Below, piece by piece: positions 1 through 11,575 of a stretch of DNA of 64,000 bases; position 1 is the stretch's first letter; each line of letters begins with the position of its first letter. The translations under genes were made by a program, and so were the position numbers. Under the pieces are notes generated by a model that saw only the letters and a program-made list of their open reading frames with translations, was not told the DNA's origin and did not search any database. The DNA is from Fallopia convolvulus (Eukaryota > Streptophyta > Magnoliopsida > Caryophyllales > Polygonaceae): contig OZ024719.1 of the NCBI GenBank assembly GCA_964016875.1, forward strand, positions 64,179,224 to 64,243,223, written 5' to 3'.

Positions 1-515
1 AAACATTATTTGTTCATAGGGTTTCATTCTCCTTCTCCATCAAGAATCTACCACTCATATGTTCTTACTAAACGGTCGACTTTTGCAATTGATTTTTTGT
101 TGATCTACACTGAAATGCCTATCTATCGATTTCTTTATAATCTTCACTGATCGAGTTGTCACTACCATTCATGTCATCTTCCTTTGATCGGTTTGTTATT
201 GCTCTTCATCACCTTTTTATTCGCCTTCTCCATCAATAAAAACACTTCATGACTCATTCCTCTTCACCCTTTCTTTCTCCGCTACCCTCAAACACGTCAT
301 TCCTCTTCACCCTTTCTTTCTCTGCTACCCTCAAACATGTCATTCCTCTTCGCCCTTTCTTTCTCCGCTACCCTCAAACACGTCGATTACACAATAGTTG
401 ATGGTAGTGTTGCGGATCCATCATTACACTACTAGCATCGCCGCCTCCGTCACTTATATCGTAAATTGTATATGTGAGAGCTAGAGATAAACTTCAATTA
501 AAATTAGTATAAAAA
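1..515. other. Non-coding stretch left of the first Helitron
   Basis: No open reading frame of note is present. The strand shown is pyrimidine-rich and contains a three-copy minisatellite (255-383). It does not resemble the LTR at 6709-8082, so it is probably not the missing end of that element. Nothing else was recognised. Confidence 0.5.
255..383. repeat. Three-copy 43-bp tandem repeat
   Basis: Three head-to-tail copies of a 43-bp unit lie at 255-297, 298-340 and 341-383. Each starts CATTCCTCTTC and ends in CAAACACGT or CAAACATGT. The copies differ at only a few positions. It is a short minisatellite; there are no spacers, so it is not a CRISPR array. Confidence 0.9.
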
Positions 516-1164
516 TTAGTTGTCCCCGTCGTGCCCTGCACGACTATGAATCGATATTTTTCTAGATATACTATAAAAAAGATATTAATAAATAAAAATA
601 TAATATAAATAATAATTGTGAATAGATGATTTATATAAATTGTAAAAAAAAGCATAATTCTAAATTAAAGATTTTGATAACAAAAATAAAAATAATGGGA
701 CATTTAATATGGATTAGCAAATAAAATTGACTTGACATACTATAGGATAAGATCTCGGTATATATTTATATTATAGGATAAGATATCGGTATATATTTAT
801 ATGAGTTTTTTTTTGGTAGATTGTATTGGAGAGTTGTTAGGATCATAAAGATATGGTAAAAAATATTTTTATATGTAAATAAATTTCCAAAAAAACATTA
901 TTGTAATCCAATATAAAAAAAATTAAAAAATTGATTGATATTTGTAGATTATGTGGCAATATGATGTGTACATAATATATGAGTGATATGAAAATTTTTT
1001 GACATGTGGACTATGATATGTAATATTTATAAAAACTTCTAAATTATAAGAAAATGCCATGTGTAAAAATATGAGGTGGCTTAATATAGGATCGACATGT
1101 GGCGAAATCCTAGGTGGCGTAATGAGAAGGCTCCAAACCTTATTGCTTTTATATATATAGTAGA
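516..1164 (-). mobile_element. Complete non-autonomous Helitron, 649 bp
   Basis: Read on the minus strand, the element begins TCTACTATATATATAAAAG at 1164. It ends in a GC hairpin (528-544, arms GTCGTGC and GCACGAC, 3-nt loop), about ten bases, then CTAA at 519-516. The flanks are A on the 5' side (1165) and T on the 3' side (515), as expected for Helitron insertion between A and T. No Rep or helicase coding is present, so it would depend on an autonomous partner. The subterminal GCCACCT and GCCACATG motifs resemble other plant Helitrons. Confidence 0.82.
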
Positions 1165-3528
1165 TTATAAGTAAATCATAGTGGATTATTGTTTTAGAAA
1201 ATTACAAACTAATTAGATCGTATCTTTTTTTTTTCCTACTTTATACTTCCATTGATCCTTTTTCTTTATTTATGTAAAGATTATATAAATCATATCATAT
1301 CATATCTTTTACTATGTGTACGGGTTCTATTGATTTCAAATTTATATTATGATCAATTTTATAACTAATTTTTTTTAATTAAAAATTTATTACAGAAATT
1401 AACTTAAATAATCAAAATTGATTTATGGATTTAGTTGTTAATTAATTAAAAAAAATAATCATCACCTCCATTGATATTTCATCAAAATTGATTTTGTTTC
1501 GTAATTTTATCAAATAAAAACTATTAAGAAAGTTATATTTGTTAATTGAAATGTGTTTCAAACGTATACTCTATCAATTGATTAAGTCGGACATTCATAT
1601 TTATTATTTTATTCTTATTAGCATATTATTTTATCCAATCCAATAAGGAGTATAATATTCAATTCGCTAACGATATAATTTTATTGGTTTTATTTGTTGG
1701 TTGAATTGCAATTTGTTATGTTGCTGGTGATGGTGTCTTCCAATAAGGAGTATAATTACATCATGTTTTATTTCGAGCAACTACTTATATTATGTTCAGC
1801 CTCAATCAATAATCTTTATATTAAGAAATGGCTTTGATATATATGTAAATTTCCAAAAAAAAAATAGATAGGTTATTGTATCCAAATTTGTTTGTTAATA
1901 TACTAATCTGATTTTATCCAAATTTAAGTGGTTACATATTTTTTTTATCATAAAAAAAAGATTACATAGTTTGATTTGAAAGATTTGGTAAAAAAAAAAA
2001 TTCATTTATGGTAAAAGAAAAAAAAATTGTTCACCGTAATTTTTTTTCCAAATTTAAGTGGTTCCATGTAATCATTTTTTTTTTCCTCTTTAAGTCATAT
2101 AATTTACACATTATATAAAAATTCATTTAATTTTTTTTCTCTTATTCCTCTTTCAACTTCACCCAAGTTTATAAATATTCATGTTGCAATTATATAAGGA
2201 ATGCATGTACGTAGGAGTAATTATCTTTTCCAAAATTACTCAAACAAAAATTACTTAAAAATATTGATATCAAGATTTAATCTTTAATTTATTAGAATAT
2301 TTTTAATAATATGTATTACAATTTTGATATCTTTTTCTAATAAAAAGTTTTCTAATTAGATTTTATCAAATATACTTTTTATGTATTGAATTTTATTTAA
2401 TAAAATATATTTACTTAAATTCATTCAACTATTTATTTTTAAAACAATATTTACATTAAAATTTTATCATTAATTTGGTAGATTTTTTGAAATATATCTA
2501 TTTCAATTAATCCCTCTATAAATTCTTTATAATTTCTATGAGTTTTTTATACATGAAATTACTGTTATGATCTGTTAAAAATAACATTAGTTAAAATTTA
2601 ATGAATATATCATCAACAAGATAATAATACATATTTTGACAATATGTATTTTCTTTTTATTTAACAATAAAGCGCTAATATATATGTATATTAGTATATT
2701 TGACATTTGATATGAATTTTTTCTTTCCAAATTTGTACAGTAAAATTAGATAAGATTTAACAATATACATTTTTTATGATTTTTATATGTGAAATTATTG
2801 CTATGATTTTTTAACAATGACATTAGATACGATTTAACTATTTTTTTATTCTATAAGTTTTGACTATGAATATTTTAGCAAACAATAAAAAATATATGTA
2901 TTTTGATAATAAATATTTTTTTTATCTTGCAATATAGATTCAATATATATATATGATTTTTATGTTTGAAATTATTGTTTTCATTTTTTTGCAATTACAT
3001 TAGATAGGATTTAACTAGCTATTTATCTAATAATATATATTTGTTATGATATTTTATATGTGAAATTATTGTTATGATTTTAACAATAACATATTAACAT
3101 CACATAACATTTAAATAATAATATTTTATTTTTATAACATTTAAAGCAATATTTCTTTGATTTTTAACAAAGCTAAAATAGTTTTATTTATTTGCAATTT
3201 TTCTTTTATTATTCCTAGAAATCAGTAAATTGAAGAAATTTATAATCAAGCAAAGTTCCAAATTCAATAAACATGAATTTTATATTTGATATTGAGCCAT
3301 ATTTATAACAAACTAAAAATTCATTAAAAAATTATTTATATTTAATTTTTAATTTATATACTTAATTTATTATGCTTGATTCATTAATATCAATGTTATG
3401 AATCACTAATTATTTTTTATATATTAAAAATAACTATTTTATTGTCTATTTCTTATATATATTGGATCTATATTTAAACAATAAAATGATAAATATTGTA
3501 ATATTTTTAAAAATAAAAATTTCAAAAA
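1165..3528. other. AT-rich non-coding DNA, probably Helitron interior
   Basis: This is very AT-rich sequence without a credible coding region. It leads into the Helitron 3' terminus at 3529-3556 and may be largely that element's body, but I could not find a convincing 5' TC terminus. Degenerate repeats lie at 2538-3098. Confidence 0.4.
2538..3098. repeat. Degenerate AT-rich repeat, four units
   Basis: A unit of about 60-70 bp recurs at about 2538-2608, 2776-2838, 2953-3014 and 3046-3098. It runs through ATGATTTTTATATGTGAAATT, then an ATTGTTATGATTTT-like core and an AACATTAGATA-like end. Spacing is irregular. Such internal repeats are common in non-autonomous Helitrons, but their role here is unknown. 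Confidence 0.55.
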
Positions 3529-3556
3529 CCCGTGCAAGGCACGGGGATTACACTAG
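3529..3556 (+). mobile_element. Helitron 3' terminus
   Basis: A perfect hairpin, CCCGTGC-AAG-GCACGGG (3529-3545), is followed by 7 bases and CTAG at 3553-3556, then T at 3557. This is the canonical plant Helitron 3' end and insertion base. The element would extend leftward into the AT-rich DNA; its 5' end was not located, so its size is unknown. Confidence 0.78.
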
Positions 3557-4397
3557 TAGGGCTTATAAAAATAAGTTCTCAATCATCTGATTTACATGCA
3601 ATGAACTAATATCTCATATAGGTCTCAAGTAATAGATAACCATGCAATGACAAGAGATAATATGCATAAGGAGAGTAAATCACACAAAAAAGAAGAGGGA
3701 TTCTTGATGTTCTTCCTATAAGGCCAAAAATAACTCACAAGGTAGATTTTTGTTGGATTCAAGTCACTTCTACCAAAGATCATATGTGCTCAATTTCATC
3801 ACAAGCTAAATATCCACATAAAAACAATTTTCAACATGATTCAGGCAAAGCTCTCCAAACATGCTATGGAATTACATGATCAAGCAAGTTAAAGCATATC
3901 ATAGGACATCTAAGTGGAATATTACAATCTTAAAAAAAACAAAAAACTGACACAAAACTGAGTTTCCTTTTCCCATACCCCATACTTAAACCAAACAGTG
4001 TCTTCACTGTTTAAAATCATAAAAATAAAGAGAATAAGGAAAAGGGAACTCACAAAATAAAACTGAAGCTACTTTAAACCATTGATCACTTGAGGAGCAT
4101 TGCGGAAATTTTATTCGGTTTGGTAGAGGAGGTCGGTATCGACCCTGTGGGGGTCGTTACCGAGCTTGTGTGCTTGTACACCGATTGTCTTTGATTGTAG
4201 CACTTCTTCTTTTTGTAACTGAGTCACATTAGAAAAACTTCTATCCTATTACACTAATCTAACCTAAAAACAAGTCAAAAGAAAGCTAGCAAAAAGAACT
4301 AGGAAAGCAAAAACTTAAAAACAAAACCAAAAAGCGGGTTGCCTCCCGTAAGCGCTACTTTTAACGTCGTTAGCCCGACGAACTTACCTTTTCTTAC
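3557..4397 (-). other. 3' non-coding tail of the Athila-like element
   Basis: No coding region is seen. On the minus strand it starts just after the last ORF with a conserved-looking stretch containing GGAGGCAACCCGC (about 4335-4347), a type of sequence common near the 3' side of Athila-like elements. The rest is unrecognised up to the Helitron boundary. Two GTTAAC-type palindromic motifs lie near 4131-4160. Confidence 0.5.
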
Positions 4398-4850
4398 CTA
4401 GGGCGGCTGCCATCCAAATATGTTGGGATCAAGAGGGACCCCATACTTAGCCGAAACAACATTCTCCAAGATATTTGGCCCTCTGTCATCCACAAGAATA
4501 CTTGGTAATCCTACAACAGGGTTAGTAAAATCCGAAAACCAAGGAGATTTTGACTCCTTCACAGTACTAACAGTAGGATGTAATATAGAACTAGGATAAG
4601 AGAAAGGATCATGTCCAGAATTGATTGGATAAGAACAAGAAAACTTACCAGGGTCATTCGGGAAGTGGCTCGTTACCGAGGTGTAGGGGGTCGTTAACGA
4701 CCCTGCTGGATTTGGAAGTTGCTCGATGTTGTGCCTGGATCCACCTCCCACCTCGTTTTCCTTAAGATAAGGGTCGGTATGCTCCTCGGTAGATGTTTCT
4801 CTGTTGATTTGGCTCGTTTGTGTACTCAGAGAGGGGTCGTACCGAGCCAT
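4398..4850 (-). pseudogene. Distal reading frame of the Athila-like element
   Basis: This 150-codon frame overlaps the end of the gag-protease ORF in a different frame. It continues downstream with low-complexity, proline- and serine-rich sequence and ends NPVVGLPSILVDDRGPN...IFGWQPP. It may be the frameshifted continuation of the gag-protease polyprotein or a separate small ORF. No known domain was recognised. The repeated NDP- and TSP-like stretches reflect the palindromic DNA motif seen across the element. Confidence 0.4.
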
Positions 4851-6325
4851 GGTGGGTCGGTAGGCTCCTCAGTACTACAACTAGCCACTTCACTTATGGG
4901 CAAATTGAAATGGAATTCAACCTTCTCTTCTCCAATATCAAATGTGAGAAGTCCTTTTTTGACATCTACTCGCGCCCCTACGGTGGCTAAAAATGGTCTG
5001 CCTAGAATGATTGGCACCGCAGGGTCTTCAGGCATATCTAGCACAATGAAGTCGTTTGGAACAAAGAATTTTCTAACTCGGACAGGAACATCGTCAACGA
5101 CTCCAGTTGCTTTTACAGAAGATCCATCCGCCATGTAGAGTTTCATCTTGATAGGCTCTAGTGGTCCCATGTTAGCTTTTAACCAGATGGAAAGAGGAAG
5201 CAAACTAGCACTGGCTCCCAAATCACATAAGGCTTTAAATTTGTGGTCGCCTATGCCAATCGTGATGGCAAATCTCCCTGAGTCTCCAAGCTTTTCTGGT
5301 AGAGCTATTGATCTGACTTCATCCTGCAGCTCTGTAATGGACCTTTTCCTGCTAAGAATATCCTTCAAAAATTTTGTGTAAGCCGGCATTTCGCTTAGGG
5401 CGTTAGCGAATGGGATGGAAATATTAATGCCCTGAAGAATCTTCACGAAACGCTTGAACCTACTCTCAGTAGAGTCCATAGATTTCTTAGTTGGAAATGG
5501 AAGAGATTTCACCATTCTCGGAACCAAGTTAGGTTCGAGAGGTGAGAGTACCGGGTCGACACTAGGGTCGTTTATTGTCCTCAGCGGGTCGTTACCGACC
5601 CTGGTGGGGTCGTTAACTACCCTGGGGTTGAGAGGAAGGCTCGGTTTAGAGAACTTACCTGGGGTAGGATCGTCAGGAATCCTCGGAGCCTCGTCATGAG
5701 CCTCGTCATCCTTGTTTGTGGGCTCGTTATTTGCCCTTGCTGGCTCGTTAACGAGCCGTTTGGTGACGTCTTGTTCCTCCTTGTCTAAATCTTGAACTCT
5801 CTCCGGTAGTGTCTTCCCGCTTCTGAGGTGTACCGCTGCTATTTGGCCTCTAGGGTTCTCCTCGGGGCGGCCCGGTAGTTGCCCTTGTGGTCTTGGAATC
5901 CGTGCAGCTAGGTCCCCTAGTTGGGAATCAACACTCCTTTTCCAAATATCGAACTCTCCCCATCTTTTATCTTGTCGGTTCAGTTTGGCTTGAACTTCAT
6001 CAACTTTGTTGTTCACTCCGTTAATGCTTTCCTGTAATCCCTGAACCCATGATGGTGGCTCTTGATAGTCCGGAGGTTGGTAAGGATGAACCCTTTGTTC
6101 TTGTTGAGGAGGTTGGCTCCATTGGTCATATGCATAATTGCCCCAGGTGGGCTGATTGTAATTCCTCCATGCATAAAAAGTATCACCTTGGTTCCTATAT
6201 GGGCCCCACATGTAATTATCTTCTTCATATGCCTCAGCAGCTATGGTTTCCCTTTCTCTCTGGATCTCCTCTATCTATAAACAGAGTTCAGCAATTTGCT
6301 TAGCTAGTTCTTCATGTGTAGCCAT
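4826..6325 (-). pseudogene. Gag-aspartic protease ORF of the Athila-like element
   Basis: The reading frame starts at ATG 6325-6323 (MATHEELAKQIAEL) and is broken by TAG at 6277-6275. It then stays open to 4826 (461 codons from the next methionine). After an aromatic, glutamine-rich region comes VHLRSGKTLPE, typical of Athila gag. Near the C-terminus is a retropepsin-like site, ALCDLGASASLLP, followed by PIILGRPFLAT; DLGA in place of DTGA is usual in this lineage. Between them lies a stretch with repeated NDP and NEP motifs. The protease would mature Gag in the retroelement particle. No polymerase follows, so the protein could at best serve a non-autonomous element. Confidence 0.75.
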
Positions 6326-6687
6326 GACTTTGTTTGCTCGACGACCAGCTGGCATACACTGTAAGCAAAAACAAAAACAAAAAACGAAATCAAAAAGCAA
6401 AAACGGGGTCTCGGACAGGGTCAGTAACGAGACCCAGAGGGTCGTTAACGAGCCTAGAGTGATCCCGTAAAACCGAAACTAAAAAGAAAAAACAACTACC
6501 TGTCGACAGGGTCATTAACGACCCTGAAGGGGTCGGTAACGACTCGACAATGACCTAAAAAATAAACAGAAAAATGCACAGAAACTGGGTTGCTTAGCAG
6601 GGTCGGTAACGACCCTGAGGGGGTCGTTACCGAGTCGGCGGAGTCCTAGAAAACGCAAAAAGAACAAAACTTGGCACTATTGAAATC

Positions 6688-6705
6688 TCCCCGGCAACGG
6701 CGCCA
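6688..6705 (-). promoter_or_regulatory. Primer-binding site, tRNA-Asp type
   Basis: The minus strand reads TGGCGCCGTTGCCGGGGA directly after the LTR end. This matches the primer site complementary to the 3' end of plant tRNA-Asp used by Athila and Tat elements, and it fixes the strand of the element. Confidence 0.85.
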
Positions 6706-6708
6706 ATT

Positions 6709-8082
6709 TGTTGATAGGGTTTCTCGGCCAACAAATAAATTTGTAAGTCAAGACCCCGTTGAGTACAGGGGAGTCAGGTTCGTCCGCAGGGAGAAAGTCA
6801 ATGCTAAGTTCTATTACTTCTCACGCAAGCAATCAACAAATCTAGGGTTTTTATCAAGTAAGAGAGAGATTCTAAGGTAAAGGTATCACCACAACAATAA
6901 TCATGCAATGCTAATGCTATGAAACATAAAGATCATGCTTTTATCACATAACGGCGCTAACTTTCGTTAACTTTAAGCAAGTAAATCAATCAACTTTCAC
7001 TAAATCAATAAACTTACTATCTAATCTCTTCTACTTCAACTAGGACAGATCTGCTTTCGCTTCAAAACCCTAATTTGACTATTCTGATTCAAGGTTTCTG
7101 CTTTCGCTTAAACTATGAATAAGAAATTCCCTTCAACTTTCGTCTCAAGGATTAAGAACAAGATAATAGATTCATGCAATAAAATCAATCAAGACATGAT
7201 CATAAACAAGAATGCACAACCATTGTTGGGTTCAACCCCAACCTTAGAGAGAGAGACTACTCACAATTCATAATAATTGAAAACATCTAAATTAAATTAA
7301 AAGAGAAAGCTTACAACTTTGAATCCAAAACAAAACTTGTTCTCCAAGCTATCTTCTCTACTCGTCCTCTCGCCCCTCTCTCTTCTCTCCTCCTCCTCCT
7401 CCTCCTCTTACTTGCCCTCCAAGGCAATTGATTGTGTCCCCAATAATAAAGGATAGACAAGAGTATTTATAGAGAAACTATTCTATCTTAAATCTATCTA
7501 TAAGGAAATAAATCTATCTTAAATCTATAAGGAAATAATATCTTCTAATAAAATATATCCCTTCTATCTATCTAATAACATAATAAAAACTTACTAAACT
7601 AAAGATTAAAAGATAAAAGATAAAATATAGAAGTCTTCATTTAAACACCGACTCGGATCTCGCTGTGCCTCGGGACCTCGTTAACGACCCTCACAGGGTC
7701 GAAAACAACCTTGAGTAAAACTTGCGTAGAAGATTCGTTACAACTCCGTTTGACTCGATTCTTTTTCCCATGTTCTTGTAACAAATTTCTATATCTCTTT
7801 CCAAGCTCAAAATTGATCTTCAATGAATTTACTTGAGCACTTAATCTTCATCTTCACTTCACTCTCGAGTGCTATCTTCACCGGATATCCTCCTTTCTTC
7901 AAAATAATGCTCCAAATAGCTTCTAAAAACCTACAAAACACCACAAAAGCTTATGTAGACTCCATATCTCAAGAAAATACGAAAACCTACACAAACGACT
8001 CAAAACAAATCACAAAACTAAAGAAAAAGACTCAAAAACACTAAAAACACACCTTAAAAACATGACTAAAAAGGCGGACATC
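6709..8082 (-). repeat. 5' LTR of the Athila-like element
   Basis: The LTR is about 1374 bp. On the minus strand it starts TGATGTCCGCC at 8082 and ends ...CTATCAACA at 6709, three bases before the primer site. It contains a (TCC)n microsatellite around 7386-7410 and copies of the palindromic motif near 7675-7700. The outer boundary rests on the TG...CA ends only; the matching LTR and the target duplication were not found. Confidence 0.65.
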
Positions 8083-8780
8083 AGTAAATCATGCAAATCA
8101 TGGGTTAGAACTTATACTTAACTTAGAGAAACAAGAGGAATCAAACAATGGGGAAATAAGAACCTTCAAAGCACCCTGAGCATCAAAATCCTCACACCAA
8201 CTGTTCTTAACCTTCTTATTAAAATTAGGATGGGTGAACCATGCAACCTCAAAACGGAAAGGACGTCTAGTCTTGTCAAAATCAGTAGGTGGATGGAGGG
8301 AGAGGAGTAAAGGGCAGTGGTCCGAGGAAAATCTCGGGAGATGTTTAACTAGAGCATCAGACCATAGCACACGACCTTCAATATTCGAGAATACCCGATC
8401 CAGTCTTTTATAAACCACAGAGCTGGGAGAAAGCCGACGACACCAGGTATGGCTAGGCCCACAAAACTCCAGATCAACGAAATCCAACCTATTTCTCCAC
8501 TCATTAAACACCATAGAGTCATCATGAGACTCCCGAGCCCTCCTAGCGTTCATGACTGAAGAGAATGCAATTACAATCACCACCTATGAGCATAGGACCT
8601 GAAACATGACGCACAACACTCTTGAGTTCTTCCCAAAACGGTTCACGACGCTTAACAGTAGGAGGTCCGTAAACCACAAAAAAGATGTCTCTGCTAACCA
8701 GATGCTAAGAAAGAAGCATGGATGTAATTTCTGTTTAACTCAATAACATTCAGCTGCACTTTGTCCTGTTTCCAAAATAA

Positions 8781-8788
8781 CCAGATAC
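8781..8788. repeat. Left 8-bp target duplication of the hAT MITE
   Basis: CCAGATAC here is repeated exactly at 9176-9183 on the other side of the MITE. Confidence 0.88.
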
Positions 8789-9175
8789 TAAGGGTGTCCA
8801 AACCCGATTAACCGAGATTTCGGTTAACCGAAGTTCGGTTAACCGTGATTTCGGTTAGTTAAAATCGAGAACCGAAACCGAACCGTGAATCCCGGTTAAC
8901 CGTAGTTCGGTTAACCAATTTTTCAGTTCGGTTTTCTCGGTTAATCGATAACCATTTATGTAATTTTACCTTAAATAGTTAAGATTAAAATAATAAAATT
9001 TGAATAAAAAAAGTGATAAAGTAAGACTTTTATTTTAAACATGTACTTATATCATATTGTTTTGGTTAACCAAATCGAAATTTAAAAAAAAGTCAGTTTG
9101 GTTAACCTAAAAAATTATCGGTTTTTTGGTTTTTTGGTTCGGTTTTTCGGTTTCGGTTTTTTATGGACACCCCTA
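8789..9175. mobile_element. hAT-type MITE, 387 bp
   Basis: The ends are TAAGGGTGTCCA and TGGACACCCCTA, imperfect 12-bp terminal inverted repeats. Identical 8-bp flanks CCAGATAC lie at 8781-8788 and 9176-9183, the duplication length of hAT transposons. The interior is full of CGGTTAACCG- and TTCGGTT-type repeats on both strands. There is no coding capacity. It interrupts the LINE endonuclease. Confidence 0.88.
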
Positions 9176-9429
9176 CCAGATACCACCCGAGAAACCAACC
9201 GCTTCAACCCTAACACAATCCGAGAAATCAGACCTAGTCATTCTATCACAAATATGTTGAGCATGGTCCCCAGGTACACGAGTTTCAAAGAGCGCCAAGA
9301 TATCAATCTTATACGTCCTACATAAATACCGAATAGCCCTACGAAAACCAGCTTTCCCTGCACCAAAATAATTCCACATAAGAATATTCATAATCATAAA
9401 AAATATATGGAAAAGAGGAAAGAGAAGCA

Positions 9430-11161
9430 TCAACACTCTTGGCCTGAATGGCCTAAGTTATCGTCTGCTAATGCAGAAACTTCCTGTTCTTCCTCGTTGG
9501 AAGCAACTCGTTGTCCTTCAACCTCCATCGCAAAAAGTGGATTGGCACTAATCATCGCCTCAGAGAGCATTACTTGATCAACAAACGGGGTCGTGTTAAT
9601 AAACCCTGTAGCAGTCTTGACATCCCCTGACTCAGCCGAATCTTTTGTAGCAAAATCATACTCGAAGGCTTCCAAAATATTATCTAGGGGGCGATGCATT
9701 TTGGCATTGGAACCCAAAGCTGGACATTGAATGTTATCCAAGAAACCAGAGCCCATAGAATTGCTGGGTTGCTTCACACCTTTCCACCTGGACCCTTTCT
9801 CAGGCCTTTTGGCTACATGGGCCTTAGAGGGCAACGGCCCACCTTCATTATTAGCTTTAAAAATAACCTTGTTGTCATGGACATAATTGGCCATATTTAT
9901 ATCTTGAGACTTATTCTGATTATCAACTGGAATTCTTTTAGATTCGTTCTCCCCTTCCACAAACGCGGTTTTCTTTTCTTTCCTTCTGTGGTTTGATTTT
10001 TCACGATTATCTCCATACTCCTGATTCATCGTGATCTGTTTTCCATATTCTCCCTGATTTTCCTCACCATGAACGGATAACGCCTCAAACCTATTGATTT
10101 CGGGGACCAAGGACGAGGAAGGGTGAACTAATATTCCCTTGCCTTTTTCAGTTTTGGCCTTTCCATCATTACCCGAATTCTTCTTAGACTGCTCCTTCGA
10201 TTGATCCTTAGAATCAGCGGAAGATTTTTGGTTGCCTTTTTTGGGTCGAGGTTTCCTAAATGGAATCATCCATTCACCATAGCACCCTTTCCCCGTACAA
10301 GCAGCCTCATGTGCCGTCGCCGACAGTTGATCAATCGGAACCGCCGTAGATGAACTTGCTACCTTCGAAGCATTCACTTTCATCGGTCCTTTCAAAGCAT
10401 GAATATGTTCAATCTTGCTTTTACCCTCCTGATTAGTGGTATTTGGAGGACTAATCCGGAAAGGACAATTGGTTTTCAAATGGCCAAAACTTCCACACTC
10501 GTAGCATACAGTCGGAAGACCCTCGTATTCAACGAGAAATCGATCAACATTAATAGTAATTGTGCCTTTTAGGGGTTTTTCAAGATTGATCTCCACACAA
10601 ACTCTCGCGAACTTACCCCTATTAGTGTATAACGTACGTGAGTCTACCCAAATCGGGTTACCTATGCCAGGAACTACATTGAGTAGGACTTTCTCCTCGT
10701 ACAGAGTGACCGGTAAATCAAAGATGTGAATCCAAGTTGGCGTCGTCTGAATTGGTGCCGAGGTACGGAGACTAGGATCACATTTGCGCACTGTCAAGCA
10801 TCTTCCAAAGACCATCCAGGGGCCAAAAGTTAATGCTCTAAGGTAGTCCTCCTTTTCAAAACGGACCAGGAAACACCCATGGTAAGATCAAGAATATGAA
10901 GATGATAAGTCGTCTTCCACATTTTCCGAATCTTCCTTTCCATGATCGGAAAAGCCACCGGGTGCCCAAGGAGCTTCACAACCACCGATAATTGCCACAC
11001 CGAAGCAAGAGCATCCATAACATCTTCTGCTATGGATACGACAAGATCACCATCATCCCCGTCCGGGGATGCAATAGTGATCTTCCCTTTCAAAAAACCT
11101 CATTGAGTGTTGTCTTTTAGTGAAAAGTACTTCTAGATGTGACAATTTCCCTCCACGATAC
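9430..11161 (-). pseudogene. LINE ORF1, main part: DUF4283 and zinc-knuckle protein
   Basis: From about 11093 the frame encodes ...KIRKMWKTTYHLHILDL..., typical of the DUF4283 RNA-binding region of plant LINE ORF1 proteins. A frameshift lies between about 10900 and 10815. The next 461-codon frame carries PTWIHIFDLPVTLYEEK, then a CCHC knuckle CYECGSFGHLKTNC (about 10506-10465), then a charged low-complexity tail to 9430. The protein would package LINE RNA. Its N-terminus lies at 14158-14273, beyond the inserted Gypsy element. The stop is followed immediately by ORF2. Confidence 0.75.
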
Positions 11162-11575
11162 TAATACGAGACCGGTGTGGACCGCCTATCGAACCCTTGT
11201 TGGTCAAGGGGTTTGAGCCTAATCCAGTGTGGATTCCGACTCGGGATAAACAAAAAGCAGAAAACAAAGAAACTGAAGGAAATTAGGGCAAACTATTTTC
11301 TTGGATAAATTATGAGAAGGGAAAACTAAGAGTATTTATACCTAAGCCCTAACGGTTCAAAAAAGGCGTCCCGGGAAAGAACCGTAAAGAAAACCCGAGA
11401 AGAGAGCAAAGCTCTAGTTTATAAAAATTCCATAAATTAAATATAATGTTGAAATTATAAATTATTATTCTAAAATTGAAAAATACTTAATATAAATATA
11501 AAAGATTAGTCCTCGTATCGCTTTGGACGACGACGATCTCTTGATGGTCTCATATTGGAAATTGCTTCCGTATCA
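11162..11575 (-). repeat. 3' LTR of the deleted Gypsy element
   Basis: 414 bp that align along their whole length with 13745-14157. On the plus strand the first bases are TAATACGAG, where the other copy has TGATACGAG, so the canonical TG end is mutated here. It ends in CGTATCA. Confidence 0.87.

Larger units (their letters stand above)
3557..8082 (-). mobile_element. Athila-like Ty3/Gypsy element, gag-protease only, 3' LTR missing
   Basis: On the minus strand the order is LTR (8082-6709), primer site for tRNA-Asp (6705-6688), gag-protease ORF (6325-4826), a further ORF (4850-4398) and a non-coding tail to about 3557. No reverse transcriptase or integrase is present, so it is non-autonomous or internally deleted. 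The expected second LTR is not visible before the Helitron end at 3556, so the 3' end appears lost. A 16-bp palindrome related to GGGTCGTTAACGACCC recurs throughout. The LTR abuts a LINE fragment, suggesting insertion into that LINE. Confidence 0.75.
8098..9436 (-). pseudogene. LINE ORF2 fragment, AP-type endonuclease
   Basis: The start region (9436-9184) encodes ILMWNYFGAGKAGFRRAIR and ILALFETRV, the first motifs of the endonuclease/exonuclease/phosphatase fold. The second part (8583-8098) encodes FVDLEFCGPSHTWCRR, YKRLDRVFSN and SSDHCPLLL, the later motifs with the SDH catalytic triplet. The domain would nick target DNA for target-primed reverse transcription. It is split by a MITE, carries several stops and frameshifts between about 8584 and 9184, and has no reverse transcriptase. 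Confidence 0.75.

Noticed and set aside
255..383. Possible CRISPR-like array
   Set aside because: The repeats are directly adjacent with no spacers, and the DNA is from a plant.
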